This document shows, in pieces, positions 27,401 to 39,885 of a stretch of 64,000 nt of DNA. Source of the DNA: Takifugu bimaculatus (taxonomy: Eukaryota > Chordata > Actinopteri > Tetraodontiformes > Tetraodontidae); the NCBI GenBank assembly GCA_004026145.2, contig CP034993.1, forward strand, positions 3,126,208-3,190,207, read 5' to 3'. The notes below the pieces were generated by a model. It was not told the DNA's origin, searched no databases, and saw only the letters and a program-made list of their open reading frames with translations. Positions within the stretch are counted from its first letter, which is position 1; each line of letters begins with the position of its first letter. The position numbers were made by a program, and so were the translations under genes.

Positions 27401-30400
27401 TGGAACTAACCTTGAACCTTGTTAAATGTCAGTATCAGGGTGTTTAAATGACCTTCCATGCCTTTGCTCCAGTCATTCCAGCTTTAATTTCAGAGAAATT
27501 CTGACATGTTGCAGCACTTCTAGCTTAAATGCTCTCTATGCCTGGAACTGGACACCCCAGCTTCTTAAGTGATCTGCAGCCTTGGGCAGTATGAGATACA
27601 GACAACAACGGTCGAACACGCTGAACTGTAGCTCAGACGGAGCTGTTCTGCAGCAACGCGAGCAAAGATGTTCCTTCTTTGCCTCGTTCATGACAGACAG
27701 ACAGGACATGTCTATTCCTCGCGGGTGCAGTCTGAACTAGTTTTAGCAGCATGTTTTAAGGGAGATTAAATTTGGCTTGCAAACACTTTTAATTTTGTTT
27801 AACTTGGGCTGCGATCTAGCTGAGGTTTGAACATAGATGGATGGGTTACTCAAGCTCTTGGATGTTACTTGATTCAATATTACAAAAGAAATGGCACCTC
27901 GGTTAATTAAAAACAGGAGTGATACCGATCATCCCGGTGGTTGCCATCCCATAATGTGTGAAACCTCGTATTCACATCCTGGTCGTGGGATGTTCTCATC
28001 TCTGGAATGCTTTTGAAAGATGAGACAAACTGCTCATACTTCCAGTCCTTGCAATTCAATTTACACAATAGCTCCGTAATCCACCAGCACAAAAGCAACA
28101 ATTTCAAACATTTCAACAGGAACACGCCGCAGTGGAACCATAAATACTGATGCTTACATCATTACTTCCTCAAAGGGAACAATCCACCTTGATTTAATAT
28201 TGTACACTCCAGGAGAATGCCATTGGAATGATTGGCCATGCATTTTTGTGTATTATTAAGCTCTTATGTTAAAAGAAAGCAGTGGATTTGGTTTTGACCT
28301 GGAGCTCTGCCAGAATAATCAGAGCTGATGTGAAAAGCTCACTGAATGCCTGAATTTACCGTGATGGCTCCATCAGCTAAACCCACTGCGCTAATCATGT
28401 CCTTGTCAGGTGGAGTGTAGAAGGTCAGGCGGGTCGAGCAAGAAAGGCCACGCTGCCGATGAGGTCGCGGTGTTGAAATCAGCCTCGAGTTAAAGGGGTG
28501 AGGGCCGCCGTCCTGGTTATGTGTTCTGCAGCGGAATGTCTAGTTGGAGTTGGCAGTTGTATTTCCACCATTCTTACACTGAATCCCACAGCTGCAGGGC
28601 TGGGGCAGAGCGTGAGGGAGCGTAGTGAGAGAGTCCAAACCCTGTCAAATCTGTGCTCACACGTAAAAAGAGATATAACCACAATCACATCATGCCTATG
28701 GCTCTTAGTTACTTAGATATCATAAAACAGGCAAGATGGGAACTGGAATGCAGGAACTTTTCATTAGAAAACTTGAAATAGTGTCTCTTTTGTCAATATA
28801 AGCCAGTTGGGATTTTATTAAAATGGGACATGACACAAGATCAACACACGATCTGCAACCAATAAAAAATCTAAACCCCGTAGTAGAACCCGTACGCAGA
28901 CAGGCCCAGCATGAACCAGGTCATAATTTAAGGTCTGACTGTAGTTTGGCATCCTTCATCGGTCTAACTGCTCCAGTTGTAGTAACCCTGGGTAGAAGGA
29001 CCTACCTGATGAGGAATTCCATGGATGCTCAGACACCCCTGGGGCCTCCTGCTCTGACATGTCTACATGTCTGCTCAACCAGCCTGCACGGAAACCTCAA
29101 ATCAGTTCTGGACTGAATGACAGCAGAACAAAGGTTGTGTCGGGAGATGAAGTCAGTGTTTCTATGGTGAGCTTGTGAGCTCAAAGCTGTTGTTTCTAAC
29201 ATTATTACTGTCATTACCTTTTTGCACACACACTAATTTTTACACAAAAAGGGTTACTTATGTGGCGTTTTTCAGTTATTTGTCACGCAATCTTTAGGAC
29301 ACGTGAGCACGGCCCACTGAAGAGACACTCAACAGCTCAGGATTGATGAAATAAAGACTCCATGTAACTCCAATGAGGATGGACATGGGGCTGACTCCCA
29401 CTCTGATTTAAGCAGTTAGCATGTCTGTGGATGAGAAAGGGTTAGTTACAGATTAATACCAATTATTGACCAGATCGGATGGGAAAGGACACCAAAAACA
29501 GATCCAGAGTGAAGAAAAGATGAAAGAAAGTCTACTTAGGGGTGGTCCGGTCACACGTATCAACTCACGAACATCAACATTTCAGTCTCAGAGTCTATAA
29601 ATAAGCACGAATCCGATTGTTTTGCTTGGCGGTTCCGATTATATGTTTAAATCTGGCCTGTCTGCAGACTTTGACGTGAATAGCCCGTGCACGTGATGTT
29701 TACAGCAGTGAAAATGGCGTTGAAGTGAGCCTCTATGGTCCAGCTTCAAAAACAGTCCTTGGCGGAAAATTTGGGAGTGGACATTTTGGTCGTCATGGTG
29801 ACTCATTGGTGCGTATCTCCACTGCTGGAACCTCCTGCTCCAGGGTTGGTACTTAGGTCGGCCCCAAAAAAAGTGAGAAGAACGGTTCCTGTAAGGTTCC
29901 TGCTCACAGCATTTCCAAAGTGGAAACACGGATGCAGTGGGAAAAGGAGGGAGCTAGAGGAAAGGGGGCGGGGCCAGTTTTCTTACAGGTAGAGAAGATC
30001 AGACAGGTGAGGGAGGATGAATGAGCTTGTGAGGAACAAACAAACACAGACAAAAAAGACTCACGAGGAGCGAACAAGTTTACAAAATTAGATGATGACA
30101 GTTTTACATTATAGCACGCTGTAAATTACAGGAATTAAAGCTGTTTTTACTTTTGTTTCAGGCACATTTAATACAACTATAAGTAAGCATTTTAATTTTA
30201 TCAAGTCTTTTAAGGTAAATAATTTCCATGCAAATTAAATAAAATAGTTGTGTCATCTTAAAGGAGGATGAAACAAACCTCTCACTTAATTATTAAGAAG
30301 CACAAAGACAAACTGTTTTCCACTCTACTATTTTGATGATACAGTGTTTTAGTGGGTCACGGCTACTTGGTGCTCTGTTGCTTCACCTCTCAGACGCTCC

Positions 30401-30449
30401 CACAAACCCGCACAGACACGTGCGCTGGCACAATTTCCACACATCATTT

Positions 30450-30538
30450 CCATCCATCCATCCATCCATCCATCCATCCATCCATCCATCCATCCATCCA
30501 TCCATCCATCCATCCATCCATCCATCCATCCATCCATG
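30450..30538. repeat. (CCAT)n microsatellite
   Basis: About 89 bp of perfect CCAT tetranucleotides. The repetitive frames it creates on both strands (HPSI and WMDG type) are artefacts. Confidence 0.97.
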
Positions 30539-31878
30539 AGAAGGGGTGTAGACCATGTTGACCATCTTCACGCTCTAACAGGCTCCTCAGGTGCTTCGGT
30601 GAGGTATTGCCTCAAACAAGGCCGATTCAAAAAGGTTATGAAGACGCCACGTATATTTGAAAATGTCAAAGCAGGGGTGTGCGTCAACTGCAAGACAGTG
30701 GATGTTTATCCAGCCAGACCTGATGGGAAGGAAGGCAGATATCCTGAAGCTCCATCTCACCTCCTGTAGAAAACAGGAAGCTTGTGCAACACTGTGCAAG
30801 GTGGAGCAATACCATTCCTGCTTATGGAACTAGAGGTCTGTGGAGGTCCGCTCAAGCTTTTGTATTTTCGTAGACAGCAAGGAAAAATATATATATGACT
30901 TTTTCCTAACTTGTAGCTCAAGCTTTGCTTTGACCTGCTCCTGTGCTGTTTCAAACTGCACTTTTAAGACTTAGAACGTCCCATATTGAAAACCTGTGTG
31001 ACCTTTATCGGTGACGGGCTTTAAATGTCACTGTGATGCTGATATCACATAGGAAACATGAGTGACGTATGAGGCATGATTATTTATCAGAGAACCATCG
31101 TAAACTGTTTATGCCTGGCTGTTCTGACTCAGCTGCTTTACTTCCGTCTGTTTTATTTTGCTTGATTTGACGTCCTCTGTCCTACTTCATGCGTTTGTCT
31201 GACTACACCTGAACCATCTCACCTGCCTGTTCCTGCTAATAAACTTTTGGTACTTGAACACGATCAATTTATACGGTTTCAGATGGTTATACCCGTCTCC
31301 TGGTTTATGCTTTGCTTTGTTGGGCTCATTTCTGGGTGCCTTGGAGGTTGCTTTCATCTTTCAGACACATTATTTTTATCCCGTCCTCTTTAGAACCCTC
31401 TGTTATGTAGGATAACACCCCCTGCGCTGGCGCCACTCCAGGGCATCTGAAAATACAGACCTTCTGTATTTTCTGTACTCGTTTCCCTTTTCCTCTTTCT
31501 CTTGGATCCCTGAGCTCGTCTGCATGCCTACCTTGTGATATAGAAGTTGTGAGAGCATTTTTCTTAGATCTGAACCAAATCCCATCCAGATTAACTGTTA
31601 TTGGGCTTGTGTTGGCTGGTTTTAGCTTGCCACGTGCCTGCAGGCAACTCAAAGTAACTAAATGGTTCTAAATGGCCGAATGGTGCGCTTTTCACAGCAC
31701 TGGCATCGCCTGTTTGATGGTTCATCTACAGGTCACCCCCCCGTTCTCACTTCAGGTCATCAGCCAATGGATCAAAGGTCAAAATTGGCCTGCTGGTTTA
31801 AAGATATTGCCCAAAATCCAAACCAAAGATATGAGCATACAATAAGTCCAATACATGAAAATTTGTCTTGGCATTCGT

Positions 31879-31892
31879 TTGTGTGTGTGTGT

Positions 31893-31967
<75 letters not shown>
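31879..31967. repeat. (GT)n microsatellite with GA end
   Basis: About 80 bp of GT with a few GA interruptions, ending in a short GAGAGAGA run. Confidence 0.96.
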
Positions 31968-31968
<1 letters not shown>

Positions 31969-34900
31969 TCTAATATATGTAAACCTTATTATTGAATGAT
32001 AAATGATTATTGTTGCTAATATTTACCCATGGTAGCCAAATCGAACAGTGAATAGCAGGTAGACCCTTAATTCTGTGCCTGCGCATAAACCTGGCACAAC
32101 ACTGATATAAAATATAAAGCACCACATAAATGTAACCGTAAAAACTAGAACCAAGCCCTGAGAGAACAGATCCCGGCCAAGCAGGTCATTTCCCCACACA
32201 CTGCGACAAACAACCAAAGTATAGATACTCTAGAAAGCCAGTAGTAATAAGAGGTTACAAAACATATAGCAGGTTGCTTTAGGTCAAAGCCTCTGAAATC
32301 AAGAACATCACTAATATTTAATCAGATTTTCTTCCTTCAACACTTCCTGATATTTAGTTATTTGGCAGACAAACAGACAGACAGACGCCGGCTGTCACAT
32401 CACCTCCTTGGCAGAGGTAAAAGCAAAAAACAAAAAATAAGCCTTCTTCACTGATTAAAACTTTTTTTTATTTTGCTAATATTGTGTTTGATGATGTGGT
32501 TTTGCTTTTCACCCAAAGAAGGGGTTACCGTCATTATCCTGCTTACTGGTCCATCCCACCACACAAAAGGTAAAGGGAACCATTGGAGAACACAGGCTAC
32601 GATGACACTAACCACCTTGGAAAAATGTGTGGGATGGGCTGGGTGAGTGCTGACGTTCTGGAAGGTGGGGCCATCGTGGGACACATGCCATCACATGCAA
32701 AAGGTCTACAGCAGATAGAGGCCTCATGTGTTGTTGCCCTTTATTTCATGCTCAAACTGCTACATGGGTCTCTTTCGCTCCATCTGGGAACCTCTGTCCC
32801 ATCGGAACGAAGCTCAGGCGGTGCTGAAAGGAGCGACGCCATGAAGCCACACAAACATCCTCATCAAGCAGCCATACAAGATAAATGGGTGCTCCCTGTT
32901 GCTCTTTCATCAAATTTCAAATGTTTGGCATGCTGCGCCCTTTTTGTTAGCCAACACATTATATAAAGCCTCATAAGTCAATAAATGACACGCGGTATAG
33001 TGTCTAATCCCTTGAACTATGCCAAACCCATTAAATCAGATCAACTTCAGCAGGGAGAGTTTGTTCTAAAGCCAGCGAGGAAGGAGACAGTGTCAGTTGG
33101 TTGTCTCCACCTTCATAAACACAGTTGCGATAGCTGATCGGGTCGGGTCAAATTATGCTGAATGACGTCCTTTCATAGCAGGGTTTCGTTGTGCCTAAAG
33201 CCCCATCCCTGGCATCATTACTCATTCTCTGCTTTTTGTGACTTGCGTTGCAGTTTTTCCAACGAAACCCACGGCAACATGACAACAGAAGACGCTCATA
33301 CATCATGAGCTGCTGAGCGAGAATTTCTGTGGTGTGTACGACCAAGCCACTGAATTATTATATTTAATATCAAATGCTGTGTGTCATAAATCATCAATTG
33401 ATGAAGAAATTAAGCAGAAAAGTGCCAATGGACCATAAACTATGTCAGTGACTGTTTTTATCAAAGAGCATGAAAGCAAACATCTGCAGATGTCTACAGA
33501 AGGTTCTTTGACGTGGAAACATAAATTTCAGCTGTACGACAAGACATGCCGACGGTGTGATGGGTACGTCGGTAAATATGGATCTGAACCTCCTGTGGGC
33601 CTGCTGGAAGAGCAGGAGTTATGCTCGCTGAAATCCATCCAGGAGACCTTCCGAATATCCAGTTTTCCTTTTCCCACATGCACCATGACCATCTGTGTTG
33701 GCCAGTGCTGCTGGAAGGCCCGTAGATGCTTTCTTGGGAGTAAAAAGCTGCTTGGTGTTGAAGTGGAGACGATCCGAGAGACAGTTGAGTCACTGTGTTG
33801 CAGAATAAGGAAGCAGTAGAGGGTTAATTTCCAGTGTTGCGGCAGAATTGACGTAAACGAGTTAGGAGCAATTAGCCTCCATTTTAGGAACATGTCAATG
33901 ATGCAATTCCCGTTTTGCATAATGTCCTTAATTAATGGAGCTCCACAGCTGGCAAATAGCAGTTTTGCAGGAAATTCACCAAACGGTCTTCTGAACATCT
34001 TGATTTTACAATTACTGCCTTCATAAATTCAAATATTTTTCCGTGGGAAAATTTCTTGTACGGAAATTAGGCTGAAACGGTTTTTTAGCTGTTTTTGAAA
34101 GTTCTCACGCTTTCGTGCATGTGCACAGTCAAGAATTAGATAAAGTGCTGCTGCTTATTTATTCCAGGTTGGACATTTTTTCCCATTTTAGGTGGAAATG
34201 TTCAGATTCTGTTGCAGGTAGAAGAACATTTTAATGGCGAAGCTTCTTAAATATCACAAACATCCTAATCATTACCCCTCCTAATATACATATATACATA
34301 CAGTAATATAGACTTAAATGGAGATTGTGCGGGTTCAATGGCAGCATTGTGACAGGCGATATCCGTCTGGTCAAGGCCAGACGTCAGTGGGTAAACAATA
34401 GTTTGCAGTGTAATGAATGGCAATTTGGACAGCGTTCTTTTAAGTTCATTGATCTCTGCAGCAAATCCAAGGAAACTGGAGATTTAAATGAGCTTTTTAA
34501 GCCCTGCAGGAGGTAAATATTTGATGATGGGACAGGTGATACCAGTTCGCTGAGTGGAATTTTCCAACACAGAAAAAGACTCGGAAAAAGTGGTTTTAGA
34601 AGGAACCTGGTCCAGAGAGAGAGATTACAGAGTCTGTGCAGAGGACGGCGTTAATAAAAAATAACCCCTGATATAATATTGAACTGAAAGTCGTTATCTG
34701 ATCGGCGACAGTGCAAACTGAACAGTCAGGATGTAAACGTGGGCTGATGCTGTGAAACTGAGGCGTCTGATGGGAACAGGAGGGCGATCACAGGACTGAT
34801 AGATGTTATCATTTATTCCGTGTCTGAAATTAAAAAATATTTACAGGAATTCATCTTGTAAAATGAAACAGCACAGAGGGAAATCCCTTTTATAGATTTA

Positions 34901-35530
34901 CAAATAACAGTTTTAGGTAGAATGCTGGACAAAAACCTCAGAAAGAAGACCGTATCAGCCAGTTCTGATGAGTGCAAAGATCATTTCAGAACTCATACGG
35001 CGTAGAGCGTTCTAGAACTTTTTACTCCATCCAGTGGTCCAAAAACCTGAAACTAGTCAGTAGCAATATACGCCTTTCTGCTGTGTTTAGCGACGACCCA
35101 CAAGGAAACATCCTTTGAACGCAAACATCCCATATTTGTTCCTCACTCTTTATCATGCAGTCACGATTAGAGGTCAGATACTAGGTAATTAATGGGTGAC
35201 TCATATTGAACCCCTCCTTCATTTCCTCTCCCCACCTGATAATTACTGAGAGGACAGTCATGCTTCTATAGATTTATGGTGAGTTAACAGTTAACATTTG
35301 AAGTACTGTGGCAGCTTCCTAAACATCTGAACTTTTACCTGACAGGCGAAAAGTTCAGCAGACAACAGGTATTGTCCTCGGTTCAGCATATGTTTATTGT
35401 TAATTAATGCCACCTTTAAGGCTCATATTTACCGTACACACAGCGCTGATCTTGTCTTTTAAATCCTATTAAGAAAAAACAGCTGCTACAGCATTCATCC
35501 CCCATTATATGAAAGAGCAAGGCAATTTAG

Positions 35531-35575
35531 CAATAGAATAGGACAGAATAGAAAAGAATAGAATAGAATAATTCT
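35531..35575 (-). mobile_element. Possible retrotransposon 3' tail, (TTCTA)n type
   Basis: The plus strand has AATAGAATAGAAT-type units, so the minus strand reads (TATTC)n after ATT. This is the 3' terminal microsatellite seen at the end of the element at 41180-41626. No element body is obvious beside it, so it may be only a simple repeat. Confidence 0.3.
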
Positions 35576-35835
35576 GACGGTTGTTATTGTGTTTAATTCA
35601 CATTAAACGAAGGGTGCAAGAGTGGTAAAATGCACATTTAAAGCAGCAAAAGTGTTGAGAATGTCAGACCAAGTTTGTTTGTTTTCCAGCAGAGTAAAGT
35701 CTGGCTGAACCGACACATAACGCAGCTCTGAGAACAGAAGGTTCCCCCCTAACATGAGGAAGTGCAGTGTAGCTTAGATAAAATGTTGTCCCCTGACAAG
35801 CACCTACACACACACGCTCCTTTACCTACCTCTCA

Positions 35836-35889
35836 GACACACACTCACACACACACACGCACACACACGCACACACACGCACACATGCA
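35836..35889. repeat. (CA)n microsatellite, interrupted
   Basis: CA dinucleotides with regularly spaced CG interruptions (CACACACG units), about 50 bp. Confidence 0.93.
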
Positions 35890-37687
35890 CTCAGGAACGC
35901 TGCTCATCCTCACATCACCACTGCTGCCTCCTGCTCCCACTGTGGTCTACGTATCTCTCCCCTTCTGGCTGACAGGCAACAGTAACAACCTTCCTCGTCT
36001 CCGTCAAGTTGCGACCACGGCTGTGTGTTTCCTGAGCAGCTTGAGCAAATATGGGAAGTGGTAGTGACCTGAAAAGTAACCCATATGCTGCACACACTTC
36101 TCTTCAGTTAACAGCTAAGTGAATGAAAAAAAAAATCCAAAATACGGTTTACATGGGCCATATGGTGATCTTCCCCACCCAGCAGTGAACCTATTGCCTT
36201 TGATAGTTTAATAATGCGTCCATATTTTTATTAAAAAAAAATCACACTCAAATAAGGTTCTTAAAACCTTATATGCAGAACTGAATGTGAGCTTACAAAG
36301 CACCAGTGAAGACCTGAACCTTGGTTTCAGTGCACATTTGACCTGGATTTGCAGGACGTCCGTCAGCATTGGAGCCGGTCTGTGACAATGGCGGCATTGA
36401 GCATAGCAGGGCCATGGGAGGCGAGTGATGGGCATGTGTTCTGGTACACATGGAGAAAAGCCTCTTCTTTGTAGCCGAGGACTTGATGTTATCGCCACGA
36501 TGCGCTGCTAAGATTGGGCGTCCGGCGTCACATGGAAATGGATGAACCATCACATGTCCGAGACGATGTTTCATAGGAACCCTGGGGATTGTCGGGGATG
36601 TGCTTTTTTCCCCTCAAGAAACTGCACAAACTTTACTCCTTCGCCTGTATTCACCAGTATTTGCACTTCTGTCGAGTGCCGCTCGCTTGTTTTTAACCAG
36701 AGAGGCCGGCGGTCTTTCTCAACGTTCACCTCTCGGTTTCCGTTCCAGTGCAGCTCAGCAAGAAGCAGGCGATGTTTAATGTTAAACGGCCAGATTTACC
36801 ACAAGTGTGTTGGTAGCGCAGAAACATCCTTATCAAATTTACAACCACAGCGAGCGTGTTGCGCAATCCCGCACGTACATGCGCACACACAAACACCCAC
36901 ATACATGTCTACTGTTAAGGCTGTCTCCCATGAGAAAGATCTGGTAATGAGAAAGATAAATTCTCTATTAAACAACATCAGTCATATGCAACAGTTTTCT
37001 GGGCAAAATTGGCTAAGCTGCAACCAAGCGTGAGCGACTGTTTGGCAGAAGAAAGCTCCTTTGCGTGAGTAAATAAGCTTATTTAATCATTTTTATATTC
37101 AACTGCTGCTTGGGGATAACAGATCAGACTCAGCACTTTGTGCAAACGGAAAAGCCGTCCAAATTGTCCTGAAGGCAAGGTGTTCACAAAATTCATAGGT
37201 GTAACTGACACCTGTTAAACCGGGAGTGGCAGAGCCGTTTTTATTTAATATTTAGAAAAAAGAGTCCTTCTTCTACACCGGCGTGATGGAACCGATGCAT
37301 AATATAATTCCTACTCCCCCAACCCTCATTTACAACTTCCTCAAGACTGACTAATAAACATTTGGTTACAGCCAGCTTGACTTCAATGGTGGGACATCCT
37401 GCTTGTGCTTTATCAGTTCAATCATAAAACAATGGATCCAGCCCACGCAGGCTTGTGCAGCCGTTTTGTGTTGCTGTCCTCCTCCGTGGCTCACAACCAG
37501 ATGTCCTCCTCTGGAGAAGAGCCAGATGATTAAAAGTGGAGAGGGAAAAAACCCAAAACAAATAGGAAGGCTGACGTAACCCGACTCACTCCAGTTGTGA
37601 CTATGTCCTTTCCATAAAACGTCCCAGTGTCTTTCGGAAAGAAAACAGACCAGAAGAAAGCTTAGTTGGGAATTCAATATACACAAT

Positions 37688-37693
37688 TTTATT
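37688..37693 (-). terminator. KIT poly(A) signal
   Basis: TTTATT on the plus strand is AATAAA in the KIT direction, 2.2 kb past the stop codon. It is the most plausible signal seen; other sites were not searched exhaustively. Confidence 0.45.
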
Positions 37694-38323
37694 TACATTG
37701 ACACGTATATTAGCAACACAACAAATTATACAATAACACTACAGCCTCGGGTTTAATAAATATGCACTAAAATGCAGGGAAATGGGATGGATGGCAAGGG
37801 AGCAATGAAATGGAAAAAATCTCTATTATTGTGAAATATCTCCTTCCTGGTTGTAAAATCCAGTAATATAATTGAGTTTATGTTAGCATGATCTGATAGG
37901 ACCATTAGAATCAATTTAGCCTGTCTTGCTGAGGCATTTAGAAGCTGAACTGGCATCGCTGGTCAGAATGATGAGCCAAAACTGAAGCATTAGGTCAAAC
38001 TCTCTCCATTGGAGTCACCACGGCGACAGAGACACAAGCAGCTTTTCCGTTGAATCTAGAAATCTGTGCACATGTACGAAAATACAGCATGATAAAATGT
38101 TTGCATGTACCACAACTTCAATGAAGGATTCATTTCTGAGAAGCATCAACGTTCCTTTACAATATACGCATAGTTTATATTTACAAAAGAAAAAAAAAAG
38201 ACAGAGCAGTGAGTTTATAGTAGCCTAAAGGACTCCAGGAATCTTTAGTAGTGGCACATCTTGACCGTAAAGCTTTTTATCTGCGATCACACACACATCC
38301 ACACAACATGCACACGCACGTAT

Positions 38324-38326
<3 letters not shown>

Positions 38327-38402
<76 letters not shown>
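38327..38402. repeat. (CA)n microsatellite in KIT 3' UTR
   Basis: About 76 bp of uninterrupted CA, read as TG in the KIT transcript. Confidence 0.97.
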
Positions 38403-38407
<5 letters not shown>

Positions 38408-39377
38408 GACACTTTCCTGGTGCTTTTCACGAGAACATCCAGCAGTGGGGAGAGGGGTTCTATAACGGTCTGGACTGATAAAAGATTAACGGAGGAGATG
38501 TGCTGAAAGTCACACCTCTAATGAAGGAAAGAGCTGGACACAAACAAGAGAGACACCAACAGGAACGCGACTGTCCGAGAGCGATGAGAGGACTGGAATC
38601 TGTACACGCTGCCCTTGACTCCGGCTCGTCACTGTTGGGAATACCGTAGGCCCCGCTAAGGCCTTTCAGATGACCCCAATCGCATCAACAGTGTATACTG
38701 TACAGAACCAGGAGCTAATCCTAGAGGAAACTCCTGGAGGTTTCAATCAAGACAGAGTCTGTGGATCCCTTGTGAGAGGGGGAAAAAAAAGCAGAAAATA
38801 CGCCGGAGAAATGGCCGTACCTTACACCTGTAAACAAAAACCACACACCTGGACAGTTATTTACACCTTTACAAGAGTACTCTCATCAGTCCGGTTTGGA
38901 TCAGGTGAAACTATACAGCTGCTTCACACGTGTATGCAACAATGATACCCCTGATCCTCTCAGCGAGTCACTTTTGTCCAATCACCTCCCACCAGTCGCT
39001 TAGCAATGACATATTGTCATTACTGCTATGTACAGATATACAGTCAACAAGCATATACGTGGAAAATCTAGCGTACCTTGTTCTCATCATGTAGACAACA
39101 ATGTGAATTACTCGTGAGCCGAGCAGTGAATGCATGCAAGGTAACCACATTCAACATCTCCTGACTAACCCGGAGCGCTACAGACCATCGCCTCCTAGCT
39201 TATAAACCAGTGTCTCAATATTTCAAAAAATTGGCCCCTAAAACGTGTTTCCTTTATTAGCGTAGATCCGATCAGTTTGGAATAATACTGACAATTAATG
39301 AGCCGCAAAAAAGAAACGAACTGAAGCTGCATTGCAAGGTGTGGAGGATGATGAGACGTTTAAGGGCCTCGAGTGCA

Positions 39378-39399
39378 TTTTTTTTTTTTTTTTTTTTTT
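39378..39399. repeat. T22 homopolymer
   Basis: A run of 22 T on the plus strand within the presumed KIT 3' UTR. Confidence 0.95.
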
Positions 39400-39885
39400 G
39401 CCTCCAACGGTCAAACTAAAAACGCTACACACAAAACAAAAAATAATAATAACACCGCAAGGGTTAGAAAGAAACAGTCATATATAATGTATGTGGAGTG
39501 CAAAAAAAACCCCAACCAAAGCAAAAACACGTTGATAAAATGTGTGGGACAACGAAACGGAGAAATCAAACAAAAAAAAAAGAAAAAAAAGGTAGCAATG
39601 TAATAATGTTCTCATCAGTTGAGTATGTCCCACCCTCCTGGGTGCCCAAACAGTTCTTTTCTAAGAAGGAGGACATTAGTCCAACTGTCCTCCCTGTGGT
39701 TAGTAGGCAACAAGAATGACAATTACTCTGAAAAGCCTTCTGTGTTGTTCTTTTGTGTACAGGTTGTTGGCAGTGCGTGGTGCTGCTGATACCAGGGTGG
39801 TGGTGGCGGTGGGGGAAGGGGGGGTGGGGGCAGTGGAAGGTCACAGGCACTTTTTGAGGCAGACACACATGGTCGGGTCGGGCCC

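Larger units (their letters stand above)
21990..37670. other. Tail-to-tail intergenic interval between KDR and KIT
   Basis: About 15.7 kb in which I recognise no protein gene. It holds simple repeats, two CTCF-like motifs near the KDR end, and one unassigned candidate exon at 24303-24400 (all listed separately). Some stretches (24060-24250, 28200-28340, 33830-34000) look like single-copy non-coding DNA rich in homeodomain/POU-type words and might be regulatory; conservation cannot be tested here. Longer open frames at 25701-25916, 26377-26877, 33442-33819 and 36542-37033 show no family features. Confidence 0.5.
37676..39885 (-). other. KIT 3' UTR
   Basis: About 2.2 kb between the KIT stop codon (39886-39888) and a minus-strand AATAAA at 37688-37693. 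The length is similar to mammalian KIT 3' UTRs. It contains a CA microsatellite (38327-38402) and a T22 run at 39378-39399 (A-run in the transcript). No coding sequence is seen. Confidence 0.55.

Noticed and set aside
27197..27409. 70-codon frame starting MDEAALLSALLLN
   Set aside because: It has a leader-like start but ends quickly. Other frames on both strands are equally open, and I know no matching protein.
30333..30571. Repetitive HPSI/WMDG proteins and a possible CRISPR-like array
   Set aside because: This is a simple CCAT microsatellite with no spacers.
33442..33819. 125-codon plus frame overlapping a 156-codon minus frame
   Set aside because: Both strands are open over the same DNA with no family features; more likely non-coding sequence poor in stops.
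36542..37033. 163-codon plus frame
   Set aside because: No recognisable motif and irregular composition; no splice or start context to support it.
39177..39429. miR-221/222 target sites in the KIT 3' UTR
   Set aside because: Only 6-mer seed matches (minus TGTAGC at 39177-39182 and 39424-39429). In 2.2 kb one or two are not far above chance.
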